In this document: piece after piece, positions 1 to 8,426 of the stretch | Numbering within the stretch: position 1 is the stretch's first letter | Layout of the letters: each line of letters starts with the position of its first letter | NCBI GenBank assembly: GCA_001695595.3 | Contig: MBPM02000012.1 | Span: forward strand, 558,001 to 622,000 | DNA length: 64,000 bases | Direction of reading: 5' to 3' | Origin: Plasmopara viticola | Taxonomy: Eukaryota > Oomycota > Peronosporomycetes > Peronosporales > Peronosporaceae | Notes under the pieces: model-generated | What the model was told of the DNA's origin: nothing | What the model saw: the letters and a program-made list of their open reading frames with translations, nothing else | Database searches by the model: none | Translations under genes and position numbers: made by a program

Positions 1-165
1 GACCGAAAGAAATGGAAGACCCATTCGACCTCGGTGCTGGATGCACTGCCCGCCGAACGAGACTCGACGTATGCGGACACCACTCTATGCCGTGGACTAG
101 CCAGACTGAGCCTAGCACGTGCATACCTTGGCAACGCGATAACGTAATACATTACATTACAAGAA
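1..165 (+). repeat. 3' part of a short dispersed retroelement
   Basis: This GC-rich stretch, cut by the window edge, recurs at 52801-52949 with about 90% identity by eye. Both copies end in a similar tail (GATAACGTAATACA followed by TACAA- or TACATT-like units). The second copy has a 12-bp target duplication, which points to a SINE or a 5'-truncated LINE. It abuts the start of the PME inverted repeat at about 166. Confidence 0.55.
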
Positions 166-179
166 GTAAGTGACTATTT

Positions 180-570
180 GACCTATTTGGCCAAAATGCG
201 AACACGTGAGCGAGTCCACACAAAACAATTTTGCTCGGCTTGAAAGTACGTAGATGCGGAATGATAATGTAGTTTTTGCTGACGAGGTATAAATGTTGCC
301 TGCGCATTGTGTGCTGCAAGCGGAATGGGCAAGATCTGTCGTTGCGCTGTCACCTTCCCATTTCTTTGTTTCCTTTTGAAGTACACATTGGCCACATGTG
401 CATGTTTACTTCTGGATGGTCCGGGTTGATCATCTCAAATTTCACGGCTTTATGTACACTCGTGGGTTTGAAAATTATAGAAGGTCAATGGACTCACATA
501 GTACGAGCTCTTAGGCTTAGTAATGTTAGTTGATAAAGTCGTGAACGGTTGGTGCGGTACGCCTTGCTCG
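180..570 (+). repeat. R spacer repeat, copy 1
   Basis: First of at least seven copies of a spacer sequence that lies between PME units. Landmarks are a 'gacgaggta..atgttgcctgc' segment, 'gcaagatctgtcgttgcgct', 'ggccacatgtgcatgtttacttc' and the end 'gtgaacggttggtgcggtacgcc'. No long conserved reading frame runs through the copies, so I treat it as non-coding. It lies 3' of PME copy 1. Confidence 0.75.
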
Positions 571-843
571 AATAAACTGTTTTACAATACCCTTATTTTT
601 TGAAGATCTTAGGCTTAAAGCTTCTTATTGGCCACGCTTCCTATAGATGAACTATCACCTACAAATATATTCTAGAGCCTTTTCTTCATTATGTATCAAG
701 CGGTCGAATGATGAGCATGAGGTTCCAGATCTTGAGAGCGAGAAATCTTAAAAATGCACATGAAATCTTTTTTCAATAGCGAAATAGTCTCTTTCTTAAT
801 CATGTACTACCAAAGGAGCAAAGGGTTCCTATTGCAGAGCCAG

Positions 844-1185
844 TTAAGCGCAACACAAAACACAATCGTGCTGATAATCAACGCGGCGAACAAAAACCTT
901 AATCGTATCGTAAGTGGATTTCGCTTGGCCCAGCATCGAGTTTAGTGCGCTGGAATTCGTTTTTAAGCGCCCCTCTATTTTGCGGGAATTAAGTGCGTAG
1001 CTACCGCAAAGTCGGTTTCTCAGACCAAAGCAACAATAATCTGTGCGTAGTGTAGAAGGGCTTCGTGACAAATCACACAACTTCTTCGCTAGCCCCTCAG
1101 CGGCGTAGCCCGCTTTGGGCATACCAAGTATCATTCCAAATATTGCACTCCGAAGTTTTATAATACGAGGTCTCTGAATTGACAC
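844..1185 (-). other. Conserved 3'-flank open frame (113 codons), doubtful gene
   Basis: A 113-codon frame lies just beyond the 3' end of PME copy 1, and its mirror at 6579-6926 is 115 codons. They differ by one in-frame 6-nt indel and a few substitutions. The related segments after copy 3 (about 25500-25680) and near the pseudogene (about 31130-31420) do not keep the frame. I recognise no domain. The likelier reading is part of the duplicated non-coding flank that happens to be open. Confidence 0.2.
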
Positions 1186-1455
1186 GCTGGTCGTTGCTCC
1201 ATAAGTAATAACATGTGCTTTTTGGTCCCTTTTAGTAGTGAATCAGTTTTCATAGGCTACTTCATCATCATTTTTTATGCCTTTGCCAGTACAAGGGGCA
1301 ATACATTTGCATATTGCCAAAAATCTGTTTTTTTACGGGTGTTATTTGATTCAAGATACGTATCAGATATGTATGACAATTCGATGAAAATACCTCTGTA
1401 TATTCACGTGCGTACTCCATCCTACGAAGTCAAGTCTCCTTAATCAAGAACTATC

Positions 1456-2463
1456 CTACATGTAGTTCGCATCGTAAAAGAAAGCGTTGTAATCTCCTAA
1501 GATATCTTTCATATCCACAGGTGCGTCTAATTGATCGCTAAAAGACACGCGTTTGTCGGTAGTTGCACCGGGACCGTCGTTCTTGAACTCTTTGAAGTAG
1601 ACGTTTGACGTCGACTCGTTATTCCACGTTGACCACCCTTCCGGTGCCACAACGTCTTCCAAGTAGCTGTTCTGAAACACACAGCGAGCGTACTGTCTCC
1701 ACGGACGACCCAAGGAAGACAGGCCCTTGCCATGTACATACGCCTTGTTAAACACATATTCGGACACAGGGTTAGGACTATCGTTGCCATTGGCAGTGAT
1801 CCAACCATCACCGACAACCTCGAGGTCGCACTTTTCGAACCAGGCCATGGCCTTATGACCGAAAATAAAGTCGACGGCCCCACTGATGTGCGATTTAGCA
1901 ACCAGTACACGGCCACTATTGGCAGCAAAAGTGTCCTGGTACCCCGTGAAACTGCAACTGTAGAAGCCGTGTTCTTTGCCTCCCGCAAAGACTGCCACAC
2001 CTTGTCCATTCACGGCAAGTTGACCAACTGTATTGGCCACATTGAGGTTGTACAACTTGACTGCGCGAGCTTTGATACCAAGCGTGCTTGTATGGAAGTT
2101 GCGGTTTTCTTCTTCTACGACGTCACGTTGAGCTTTGGCATGGGTAATTGTCACCTTGTTTTGGCTAAATTGGGTCGTATCACACGTGTACCCCTGCACA
2201 ATCACCTTTTTCAACTCTTTCGGGATGACGACTTGCTCCTTGTACTCACCCGGGTAGATGAAGAGATAATATTTCTCCTTAGTCAGCTTGGAAATACCCT
2301 CTTCGATGGTCTCATAACTCCCCGAATGCTGACACGTCTTATCAACGACAATAGTGAGTTCTGGGTAGCTTGGTTCGGTCCTCGAGTTAGGGCCATCACA
2401 ACCTGCCAAGAGGGGTGTTACGAGCGAGGCAAACACAGCGATGGGTAGACCAAACTTGTGCAT
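1456..2463 (-). CDS. Pectin methylesterase (CE8), PME copy 1
   Basis: This 335-residue protein is a secreted pectinesterase of carbohydrate esterase family 8, which removes methyl esters from homogalacturonan in plant cell walls. Residues 1-20 form a signal peptide ending LLAG. Family landmarks follow in order: the YPGEY segment near 70, Gln154 (GQGVAVF), Gln176-Asp177 in YQDT, Asp198 in VDFIFG and Arg253 in LGRPW. By family knowledge Asp177 is the acid/base, Asp198 the nucleophile and Arg253 a substrate-positioning residue, so all catalytic residues are present. The length fits a single-domain microbial PME without a pro-region. The start is the first Met before the signal peptide, 30 bp after an Inr+FPR-like promoter. 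It differs from copy 2 at five residues (positions 2, 30, 33, 42 and one near 307). No intron is seen. Confidence 0.95.
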   Translation of the reverse strand: MHKFGLPIAVFASLVTPLLAGCDGPNSRTEPSYPELTIVVDKTCQHSGSYETIEEGISKLTKEKYYLFIYPGEYKEQVVIPKELKKVIVQGYTCDTTQFSQNKVTITHAKAQRDVVEEENRNFHTSTLGIKARAVKLYNLNVANTVGQLAVNGQGVAVFAGGKEHGFYSCSFTGYQDTFAANSGRVLVAKSHISGAVDFIFGHKAMAWFEKCDLEVVGDGWITANGNDSPNPVSEYVFNKAYVHGKGLSSLGRPWRQYARCVFQNSYLEDVVAPEGWSTWNNESTSNVYFKEFKNDGPGATTDKRVSFSDQLDAPVDMKDILGDYNAFFYDANYM

Positions 2464-2492
2464 AATTCAATAAGTTGATTTAAGCGGTTCAA

Positions 2493-2509
2493 GGAAAATT
2501 GAAAAATGA
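2493..2509 (-). promoter_or_regulatory. Inr+FPR core promoter of PME copy 1
   Basis: Read on the minus strand this is TCATTTTTCAATTTTCC, which fits the known oomycete Inr/flanking-promoter-region consensus (CATTYYNCAWTTT). It ends 30 bp before the ATG. The same motif at the same distance precedes copies 2, 3 and 5. Just upstream is a block shared by all copies (GCAGGG..GTGGCAAGAAAC). Confidence 0.7.
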
Positions 2510-3344
2510 TCAAGTTTCTTGCCACAGTCCCCTGCGCGGTGGCTGCCTTTTGCAAGACAGCCATGGCATGGCTATTCAGGGCTATCGTAGACTGTGTCCT
2601 TTTGTATAACAACCCATTAGGCCTACTATTCTATTCCCTCATATCCATGTTATCTCAAGGAGAACGTATCTTTCTGGCAACATTGATAGTACAGTATGGG
2701 TGACGGGTTGGCAGGTTTTTGGCTGTCCACGCTCGCGAGGCCTTTTCCAGCGGCAATCTAAGCAAGCAATCTGATACGTGAACAACTGAAGTTCATTGAG
2801 CGACAATTAACAAAAAGGGGTTAGCGCCTATCCACAGGGCTGCTCTGTTTTGTGGCTCCGGTGAGTCATTGGTGGCACAATGGTCAATTGCTGCTGTGAT
2901 ACGTGATGTGAATACGTAATGAATCTTGCATCAACTATGCGGTAATTAAGCGCATGAAGATGTCGATGTCGATAATTTATTGCCGTCTCTTTTCCCGTGA
3001 GGAGCGCTCAAATTGGATATCAAGTCCAAATGCACCTTCTCATACGATTACGGTCTTCAAGCACCGTGTCAAATTATCATGAATTTTGTGTTTTGCGGTG
3101 GGCTACGCAATTTCGCTCCGCAAATGCCAGTACGAGTAACGCGCACGATACAAAAACTCATTACACAAAAGTGGAACAAAAGGGCCGAACATTGGATTTC
3201 GTTCCACTTTAGATGTGTGTTTTTAATAACGCACGTTTTTTCTGATGCATTCTCGCTTGTATTGAGAATGTACTTTTCGAGGCTAGACGATTGCGACTAA
3301 AATTAAATTTACACCAAAAAAACTATTTTTGCTCAAGTCATTTG

Positions 3345-3730
3345 GCCATGACTCGAATTCTGATGTCATTATTGAGCAAGTCCACACTGGGCACTATAGC
3401 CAGCTTGAGAGTATTAGTGGCATAATGATAATGGAACTTTTGGTGACGAGGTAAACGGTTGCCTGCTTTAGGGAAGGGGTCGTGTGCTTCAGGCGAAAAC
3501 GGGCAAGATCTGTCGTTGCGCTATCACCTTCCCACTTCTGTGTTTCTTTTTGTATGTACATACTGGCCACATGTACATGTTTACTTCTGGATGATCCGGG
3601 TTGGTCATCTCGACTTCCACGTGGGTTCGAAAATTATAGAAGGTCAATGGACTCACATAGTATGAGCTCTTAAGCTAAGTAGTGTTCGTTGATAAATGTG
3701 TGAACGGTTGGTGCGGTACGCCTTGCTCGA
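3345..3730 (+). repeat. R spacer repeat, copy 2
   Basis: Second R copy in the left arm, in the same orientation as 180-570, so PME copy 1 is flanked by direct R repeats. To its right (3731-3860) the homology continues into what would be the next unit's 3' flank. Confidence 0.75.
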
Positions 3731-4045
3731 GTCTATTCTACAATACTCTTATTTTTTTGAGATCTTAGACTTGAAGCTTATGATTAGCCACGCTGCCTTG
3801 AGATGAATTATCACCTACAAATCTATTTTTATAATGAGTCAATAATGAGCGTGAGGTTCAGTACGATTGTGTTTTGTGTTGCAATAAACTGGCTCTGCAA
3901 TAGGAAACCTTGGCTACATTGGTAGTACATGATTAAAAAAAATATTACGCTAGTTAGAAGAGATTTCTTGCGCCATTTTGAAATTCCTCGCTTTCAAGAT
4001 CTGGAACATCACGCACGCTAATTACCGATTCATAATAAAAAAAAG
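3726..4045. other. Asymmetric centre of the inverted repeat
   Basis: The left part (to about 3860) continues the left-arm orientation and resembles 600-725. From about 3868 to 4015 the sequence follows the right-arm orientation and resembles 6900-7070. The head-to-head junction therefore lies near 3860-3868, with some sequence lost on each side. No gene is seen. Confidence 0.65.
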
Positions 4046-4435
4046 GCGTACCGCACCAACCGTTCACACATTTATCAACTAACATTACTTAGCCTAAGAG
4101 CTCATACTATGTGAGTCCATATACCTTCTATAATTTTCGAACCCACGAGTGTACATAAAGCCGTGGAATTTGAGACGGATCATCCAGAAGTAAACATGCA
4201 CATGTGGCCAGTATGTACATACAAAAAGAAACACAGAAGTGGGAAGGTGATAGCGCAACGACAGATCTTGCCCGTTTTCGCCTGAAGCACACGACCCCTT
4301 CCCTAAAACAGGCAACCTTTTCCTCGTCACCAAAAGTTCCATTATCATTATGCCACTAATACTCTCAAGCTGGCTATAGTGCCCAGTGTGGACTTGCTCA
4401 ATAATGACATCAGAATTCGAGTCATGGCCAAATGA
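4045..4435 (-). repeat. R spacer repeat, copy 3
   Basis: Mirror of the R copy at 3345-3730; it lies 5' of PME copy 2. The arms differ here by small indels, for example a longer 'cgtggaatttgagacggatc' stretch on this side. Confidence 0.75.
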
Positions 4436-5254
4436 CTTAAGCAAAAATATTTTTTTTGGTGTAAATTTAATTTTAGTCGCAATCGTCTAGCCTCGAAAAG
4501 TACATTCTCAATACAAGCGAGAATGCATCAGAAAAAACGTGCGTTATTAAAAACACACATCTAAAGTGGAACGAAATCCAATGTTCGGCCCTTTTGTTCC
4601 ACTTTTGTGTAATGAGTTTTTGTATCGTGCGCGTTACTCGTACTGGTATTTGCGGAGCGAAATTGCGTAGCCCACCGCAAAACACAAAATTCATGATAAT
4701 TTGACACGGTGCTTGAAGACCGTAATCGTATGAGAAGGTGCATTTGGACTTGATATCCATTTTGAGCGCTCCTCACGGGAAAAGAGACGGCAATAAATTA
4801 TCGACATCGACATCTTAATTACCGCATAGTTGATGCAAAATTCATTACGTATTCACATCACGTATCAAAGCAGCAATTGACCATTGTACAACCAATGACT
4901 CATCGGAGCCACAAAACAGAGCAGCCCTGTGGATAGGCGCTAACCCCTTTTTGTTAATTGTCGCTCAATGAACTTCAGTTGTTCACGTATCAGATTGCTT
5001 GCTTAGATTGCCGCTGGAAAAGGCTTCGCGAGCGTGGACAGCCAAAAACCTGCCAACCCGTCACCCATACTGTACTATCGATGTTGCCAGAAAGATACGT
5101 TCTCCTTGAGATAACATGGATATGAGGGAATAGAATAGTAGGCCTAATGGGTTGTTATACAAAAGGACACAGTCTACGATACGCCCTGAATAGCCATGCC
5201 ATGGCTGTCTTGCAAAAGGCAGCCACCGCGCAGGGACTGTGGCAAGAAACTTGA

Positions 5255-5271
5255 TCATTTTTTAATTTTCC
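5255..5271 (+). promoter_or_regulatory. Inr+FPR core promoter of PME copy 2
   Basis: TCATTTTTTAATTTTCC lies 30 bp before the ATG. It matches the oomycete Inr+FPR pattern except for one T in place of C compared with copy 1. The shared upstream block GCGCAGGGACTGTGGCAAGA lies at 5228-5247. Confidence 0.7.
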
Positions 5272-5300
5272 TTGAACCGCTTAAGTCAACTTATTGAATT

Positions 5301-6308
5301 ATGCGCAAGTTTGGTCTACCCATCGCTGTGTTTGCCTCGCTCGTAACACCCCTCTTGGCAGGTTGCGATGGCCCTAACTCGAGGACAAAACCAAGCGACC
5401 CAGAACTCACTATTGTCGTTGATCAGACGTGTCAGCATTCGGGGAGTTATGAGACCATCGAAGAGGGTATTTCCAAGCTGACTAAGGAGAAATATTATCT
5501 CTTCATCTACCCGGGTGAGTACAAGGAGCAAGTCGTCATCCCAAAAGAGTTGAAAAAGGTGATTGTGCAGGGGTACACGTGTGATACGACCCAATTTAGC
5601 CAAAACAAGGTGACAATTACCCATGCCAAAGCTCAACGTGACGTCGTAGAAGAAGAAAACCGCAACTTCCATACAAGCACGCTTGGTATCAAAGCTCGCG
5701 CAGTCAAGTTGTACAACCTCAATGTGGCCAATACAGTTGGTCAACTTGCCGTGAATGGACAAGGTGTGGCAGTCTTTGCGGGAGGCAAAGAACACGGCTT
5801 CTACAGTTGCAGTTTCACGGGGTACCAGGACACTTTTGCTGCCAATAGTGGCCGTGTACTGGTTGCTAAATCGCACATCAGTGGGGCCGTCGACTTTATT
5901 TTCGGTCATAAGGCCATGGCCTGGTTCGAAAAGTGCGACCTCGAGGTTGTCGGTGATGGTTGGATCACTGCCAATGGCAACGATAGTCCTAACCCTGTGT
6001 CCGAATATGTGTTTAACAAGGCGTATGTACATGGCAAGGGCCTGTCTTCCTTGGGTCGTCCGTGGAGACAGTACGCTCGCTGTGTGTTTCAGAACAGCTA
6101 CTTGGAAGACGTTGTGGCACCGGAAGGGTGGTCAACGTGGAATAACGAGTCGACGTCAAACGTCTACTTCAAAGAGTTCAAAAACGACGGTCCCGGTGCA
6201 ACTACCAACAAACGCGTGTCTTTTAGCGATCAATTAGACGCACCTGTGGATATGAAAGATATCTTAGGAGATTACAACGCTTTCTTTTACGATGCGAACT
6301 ACATGTAG
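5301..6308 (+). CDS. Pectin methylesterase (CE8), PME copy 2
   Basis: This 335-residue secreted pectinesterase is the near-identical partner of copy 1 in the other arm, read away from it. It has a signal peptide (1-20), Gln154, the YQDT motif with Asp177, VDFIFG with Asp198 and LGRPW with Arg253, so it should be catalytically competent. By eye it differs from copy 1 at nine nucleotides, five of which change residues. The ATG at 5301 directly precedes the signal peptide and sits 30 bp after the core promoter. The frame ends in FFYDANYM, conserved in copies 1-3. Role (inference from family): loosening host pectin or preparing it for polygalacturonases and pectate lyases. No intron is seen. Confidence 0.95.
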   Translation: MRKFGLPIAVFASLVTPLLAGCDGPNSRTKPSDPELTIVVDQTCQHSGSYETIEEGISKLTKEKYYLFIYPGEYKEQVVIPKELKKVIVQGYTCDTTQFSQNKVTITHAKAQRDVVEEENRNFHTSTLGIKARAVKLYNLNVANTVGQLAVNGQGVAVFAGGKEHGFYSCSFTGYQDTFAANSGRVLVAKSHISGAVDFIFGHKAMAWFEKCDLEVVGDGWITANGNDSPNPVSEYVFNKAYVHGKGLSSLGRPWRQYARCVFQNSYLEDVVAPEGWSTWNNESTSNVYFKEFKNDGPGATTNKRVSFSDQLDAPVDMKDILGDYNAFFYDANYM

Positions 6309-6578
6309 GATTGTTCTTGATTAAGGAGACTTGACTTCGTAGGATGGAGTACGCACGTGAATATACAGAGGTTTTTTCATCGAATTGTTATACATATCTG
6401 AATCGTATCTTGAATCAAATAACACCCGTAAAAAAACAGATTTTTGGCAATATGCAAATGTATTGCCCCTTGTACTTGGCAAAGGCATAAAATGGATGAT
6501 GAAGTAGCTAATGGAAACTGATTCACTACTAAAAGGGACCAAAAAGCATATGTTATTACTTATGGAGCAACGACCAGC

Positions 6579-6926
6579 GTGTCAATTCAGAGACCTCGTA
6601 TTATAAAACTTCGGAGTGCAATATTTGGAATGATACTTGGTATGCCCAAAGCGGGCTACGCCGCTGAGGGGCTAGCGAAGAAGTTGTGTGATTTGTCACG
6701 AAGCCCTTCTACACTACGCACAGATTATTGTTGCTTTGGTCTGAGAAGCCGACTTTGCGGTAGCTACGCACTTAGTTCCCGCAAAATAGTTTTTGAGGGG
6801 CGCTTAAAAACGAATTCCAGCGCACTAAACTCGATGCTGGGCCAAGCGAAATCCACTTACGATACGATTAAGGTTTTTGTTCGCCGCGTTGATTATCAGC
6901 ACGATTGTGTTTTGTGTTGCGCTTAA
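6579..6926 (+). other. Conserved 3'-flank open frame (115 codons), doubtful gene
   Basis: Mirror of 844-1185, in the right arm. It has two extra codons from a 6-nt in-frame indel. See that entry for why I doubt it is a gene. Confidence 0.2.
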
Positions 6927-7199
6927 CTGGCTCTGCAATAGGTAGCCTTTGCTCCTTTGGTAGTACATGATTAAGGAAGAGACTATTACGCTATTTAAAA
7001 GAGATTTCATGCGCATTTTTAAGATTTCTCGCTCTCAAGATCTAGAACCTCATGCTCATCATTCGACCGCTTGATACATAATCTAGAAAAGGCTCTAGAA
7101 TATATTTGTAGGCAAAAAGTTCATCTATAGGAAGCGTGGCCAATAAGAAGCTTTAAGCCTAAGATCTTCAAAAAATAAGGGTATTGTAAAACAGTTTAT

Positions 7200-7590
7200 T
7201 CGAGCAAGGCGTACCGCACCAACCGTTCACGACTTTATCAACTAACATTACTTAGCCTAAGAGCTCATACTATGTGAGTCCATTGACCTTCTATAATTTT
7301 CAAACCCACGAGTGTACATAAAGCCGTGAAATTCGAGATGATCAAACCAGACCATGTAGAAGTAGAGAAGCACATGTGGCCAGTATGTACTTCAAAAGGA
7401 AACACAGAAATGGGAAGGTGACAGCGCAACGACAGATCTTGCCCATTTCGCTTGCAGCACACAATGCGCAGGCAACATTTATACCTCGTCAGCAAAAACT
7501 ACATTATCATTCCGCATCTACGTACTTTCAAGCCGAGCAAAATTGTCTTGTGTGGACTCGCTCACGTGTTCGCATCTTGGCCAAATAGGT
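7200..7590 (-). repeat. R spacer repeat, copy 4
   Basis: Outer R copy of the right arm, mirror of 180-570. PME copy 2 is thus bracketed by R repeats in the same orientation. Confidence 0.75.
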
Positions 7591-7606
7591 CAAATAGTCA
7601 CTAACT

Positions 7607-8234
7607 CTTTGTGTGAAATAAATATTAATTACAATCGTCTAGTAAATTTCCAACCAGATGTTAGTTCATGCGTGGCTCATTAGAAACTCAAGGTCTAACA
7701 TAAGAAAAAATTACAAGAAATCACACCATGCAAGCTAGCCAATCAACAACAGTAAGTCTATTGCTCTTCCGAGTCACACAAACTTGCGCAAACGGTGAAA
7801 TAAGCCGTGATACTCGTAATGATGTTAGCCTCTAATGATTTTAAATGTGTCATTAATAACGTCAGGATTTTCACAAGCAAAACTGCGCATAAAACCTACT
7901 ATGATAGCGCACGCTGTTCAGTAAGGCTTATCTGGAACATGATTTATATTGAGCCCTTTTAATTCTATTTTTGTGCTATAGCCTTACCACTACCAATATT
8001 TGCAGAGCCAGTATATATAGCACACCGCAAAAAGCAAAAAGACAAGCGTTTTGAGTATGGATTAAGTTGACGCGGCACTTAGAGATCGTAATCGTGTTGC
8101 GGATACGTGAGAAGGTGCATCTTGATCGCCCAGAACCGCTTTCATCGCACTAGATAAAAATTTGATCTGTGCTGTATATTTAATGTCACTGGCTTCCCTT
8201 CGACTTAAACAGCTGTCCAACAGCCCAGCAAATC
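7607..8234. other. Intergenic spacer, shared with 29950-30410
   Basis: No gene is seen. Parts resemble, in direct or inverted orientation, 27960-28015, 29950-30410 and 33560-33720. Landmarks are 'acaaacttgcgcaaacggtgaaataagccgt', 'ccagatgtta' and 'gtaatcgt'. From about 8115 the sequence is the left arm of the second inverted duplication. Confidence 0.6.
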
Positions 8235-8251
8235 GACAGCACGATATTTGT
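8235..8251 (+). repeat. Target-site duplication, 3' side of the LINE
   Basis: The 17-mer GACAGCACGATATTTGT is repeated exactly at 17381-17397. Its single unoccupied counterpart is at 27810-27826 on the other strand with two mismatches. Confidence 0.92.
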
Positions 8252-8426
8252 GAGAGAGGCAGACGATTCTATTTGGTCAGTTTATCGACGACTAGATGTC
8301 TGTATGATCCTAAGCCTGGTTAGCAACGCCGGTTCCAGGTCCTGGTTCGGTGGTTGTACGGGGCTCGTCTCCGTCGGAGACTTCTCTGTGGGTTGTTTCT
8401 CCAGCTCGTGTTGGCACAGCAGGAGT

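Larger units (their letters stand above)
166..3725 (+). repeat. Left arm of large inverted repeat (PME unit)
   Basis: This stretch is the reverse complement of 4046-7606. Paired positions add up to about 7764-7775 along the whole length, so only small indels separate the arms. The arm holds a 3' flank, the PME gene on the minus strand, its 5' flank and an R spacer repeat at each end. The PME coding regions of the two arms differ at nine nucleotides. The central spacer (3726-4045) is not symmetric. Confidence 0.93.
4046..7606 (-). repeat. Right arm of large inverted repeat (PME unit)
   Basis: Reverse complement of 166-3725, ending in the shared 'ccaaataggtcaaatagtcact'. It carries R, the 5' flank, PME copy 2 on the plus strand, the 3' flank and a further R. 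The outer side (from 7607) is not repeated at the window's left edge, where a retroelement fragment lies instead. Confidence 0.93.

Noticed and set aside
1732..2448. A 238-codon frame antisense to PME copy 1 (mirror at 5316-6032 antisense to copy 2)
   Set aside because: It is a shadow of the PME codons on the other strand, with no signal or domain of its own; the same holds for the 160-codon shifted frames.
180..3730. R repeats as LTRs of a PME-carrying transposon
   Set aside because: R copies lack TG..CA ends and target duplications, and the order of flanks fits a tandem array of units better. Not fully excluded.
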